Part shown: piece by piece, positions 63,395 to 64,000 of the stretch | How the letters are laid out: each line of letters starts with the position of its first letter | How positions within the stretch are numbered: position 1 is the first letter of the stretch | Assembly: GCF_900107925.1 (NCBI RefSeq) | Contig: NZ_FNUJ01000003.1 | Coordinates: 62,001-126,000 of the forward strand | Direction of reading: 5' to 3' | DNA: 64,000 nucleotides | From: Amycolatopsis pretoriensis | GTDB lineage: Bacteria > Actinomycetota > Actinomycetes > Mycobacteriales > Pseudonocardiaceae | Position numbers and translations under genes: made by a program | Notes under the pieces: model-generated | What the model saw: only the letters and a program-made list of their open reading frames with translations | Told to the model about the DNA's origin: nothing | Databases searched by the model: none

Positions 63395-64000
63395 CGGGTG
63401 AATTCCTGCGTCGGCGGGACCGCCAGCCGGACCGTGGTGTCACTGTCGGTGACGACCGGCGGCGGCGCGGGGTGCGGCGTCAGGTAGCCGAGCAGGAACG
63501 CGATCGCCGCGGCGCCGAGCACCACCGGGATCTCGACCGCCGGCTCCGGCGGAACCAGCCGCAGCACCGACAGCGTGATCACCGCGACCAGGCCGGTGCC
63601 GAACCCGGCGGGCAGGAACCGCAGGCCACGGCGCCAGCGGTTGGGCGCCAGCCGGTGCCGGGCCAGCGCGAGCAGCGCGGTCAGCCACGCCAGCACGGTG
63701 AGCACGAGCATCGCCAGGCCGAAGACGCCGTAGACCGACCAGAAGGACCCCTGGACGTCGGCGACGGTCGTCGCTTCACCGAGCGTCGCGCGCTGGGCGT
63801 CGAGCAGCTCGACCGACGACGGCAGCAGCCCCGTCGCCTGTCCGGTGAGGTCGCCGAGGTCGAGCACGAACGTCCGGGTGATCGAGCCCCGCGCCGGAAC
63901 TTCGAAGGGTGCCGTCGTGTCGTAGGCGAAGAACGTCAGGGCGAGCGCGACGCCGGAGAGCCGCACGCTGCGGACCTTCACCGGCGCGGTGCCCGAGTTG
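63391..64000 (-). CDS. membrane protein, 5' end beyond the window
   Basis: The frame is open to the window edge (reads NSGTAPVKVRSVRLSG before the first internal Met/Val), so the true start is outside. Visible part about 202 residues: an extracellular beta-type segment (PFEVPARGSITRTFVLDLGDLTGQATGLLPSSVELLD), then three or four hydrophobic helices (SVYGVFGLAMLVLTVLAWLTALLAL; GTGLVAVITLSVLRLV; VEIPVVLGAAAIAFLLGYL) and a short tail. Translationally coupled to the kinase, so it may be its partner or substrate. Family not recognised. Confidence 0.7.
   Translation of the reverse strand, partial: NSGTAPVKVRSVRLSGVALALTFFAYDTTAPFEVPARGSITRTFVLDLGDLTGQATGLLPSSVELLDAQRATLGEATTVADVQGSFWSVYGVFGLAMLVLTVLAWLTALLALARHRLAPNRWRRGLRFLPAGFGTGLVAVITLSVLRLVPPEPAVEIPVVLGAAAIAFLLGYLTPHPAPPPVVTDSDTTVRLAVPPTQEFTR

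Overview
The window is very GC-rich with short intergenic gaps, GTG starts and ATGA/GTGA start-stop overlaps, as in a filamentous actinomycete. Gene content (heterotetrameric sarcosine oxidase operon, DUF222-HNH nuclease, dre-like site before a chitinase, many IclR/GntR/TetR/LacI regulators) fits Pseudonocardiaceae, most likely Amycolatopsis or a relative. That assignment is inference; there is no rRNA or housekeeping marker. No tRNA, rRNA, CRISPR array, insertion sequence or phage gene was found.

Positions 0.3-18.4 kb carry a nearly complete route from choline to serine. On the + strand are betaine aldehyde dehydrogenase, an APC permease, a choline dehydrogenase-type GMC enzyme, a Rieske ferredoxin and a ferredoxin reductase. 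On the - strand are a Rieske oxygenase (probable glycine betaine demethylase) with a BetI-like TetR regulator, and one long operon glyA-soxB-soxD-soxA-soxG-purU-dimethylglycine oxidase facing a GntR regulator. The methyl groups of choline would be oxidised to one-carbon units on tetrahydrofolate, glycine converted to serine by GlyA, and surplus 10-formyl-THF hydrolysed by PurU.

Positions 18.4-24.8 kb hold an Imm5-like protein, an uncharacterised coiled-coil/membrane pair, a branched-chain 2-oxoacid dehydrogenase operon (E1alpha, E1beta, E2) with a divergent Lrp regulator, and a DUF2199 protein. Positions 25-35.8 kb hold a secreted GH3 glucosidase, a ribose-type sugar ABC cassette (binding protein, permease, ATPase), and a divergent SDR / compact GMC / IclR / DUF885 group.

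Positions 35.8-37.1 kb contain no convincing gene but a degenerate tandem array of about 14 units of roughly 93 bp, immediately beside a DUF222/13E12-type HNH endonuclease gene. This is the most unusual structure in the window.

Positions 38.6-46.3 kb encode small secreted or lipoprotein genes, a PucR-type regulator, a secreted lipase, a 79-residue LuxR-HTH protein, a trypsin-like protease and a GH92 mannosidase. Positions 46.4-49.7 kb hold a two-component system whose kinase runs antisense into a multiply frameshifted secreted-protein pseudogene. Positions 49.7-55.5 kb are a LacI-controlled MalEFG-type ABC system with an FAD oxidoreductase sharing the same operator motif. Then follow pobA with an IclR regulator, a GH18 chitinase with dre-like sites, a P-loop protein, a small unknown protein, and a membrane Ser/Thr kinase with a 20-residue Gly/Ala repeat linker, coupled to a membrane protein that runs off the window.
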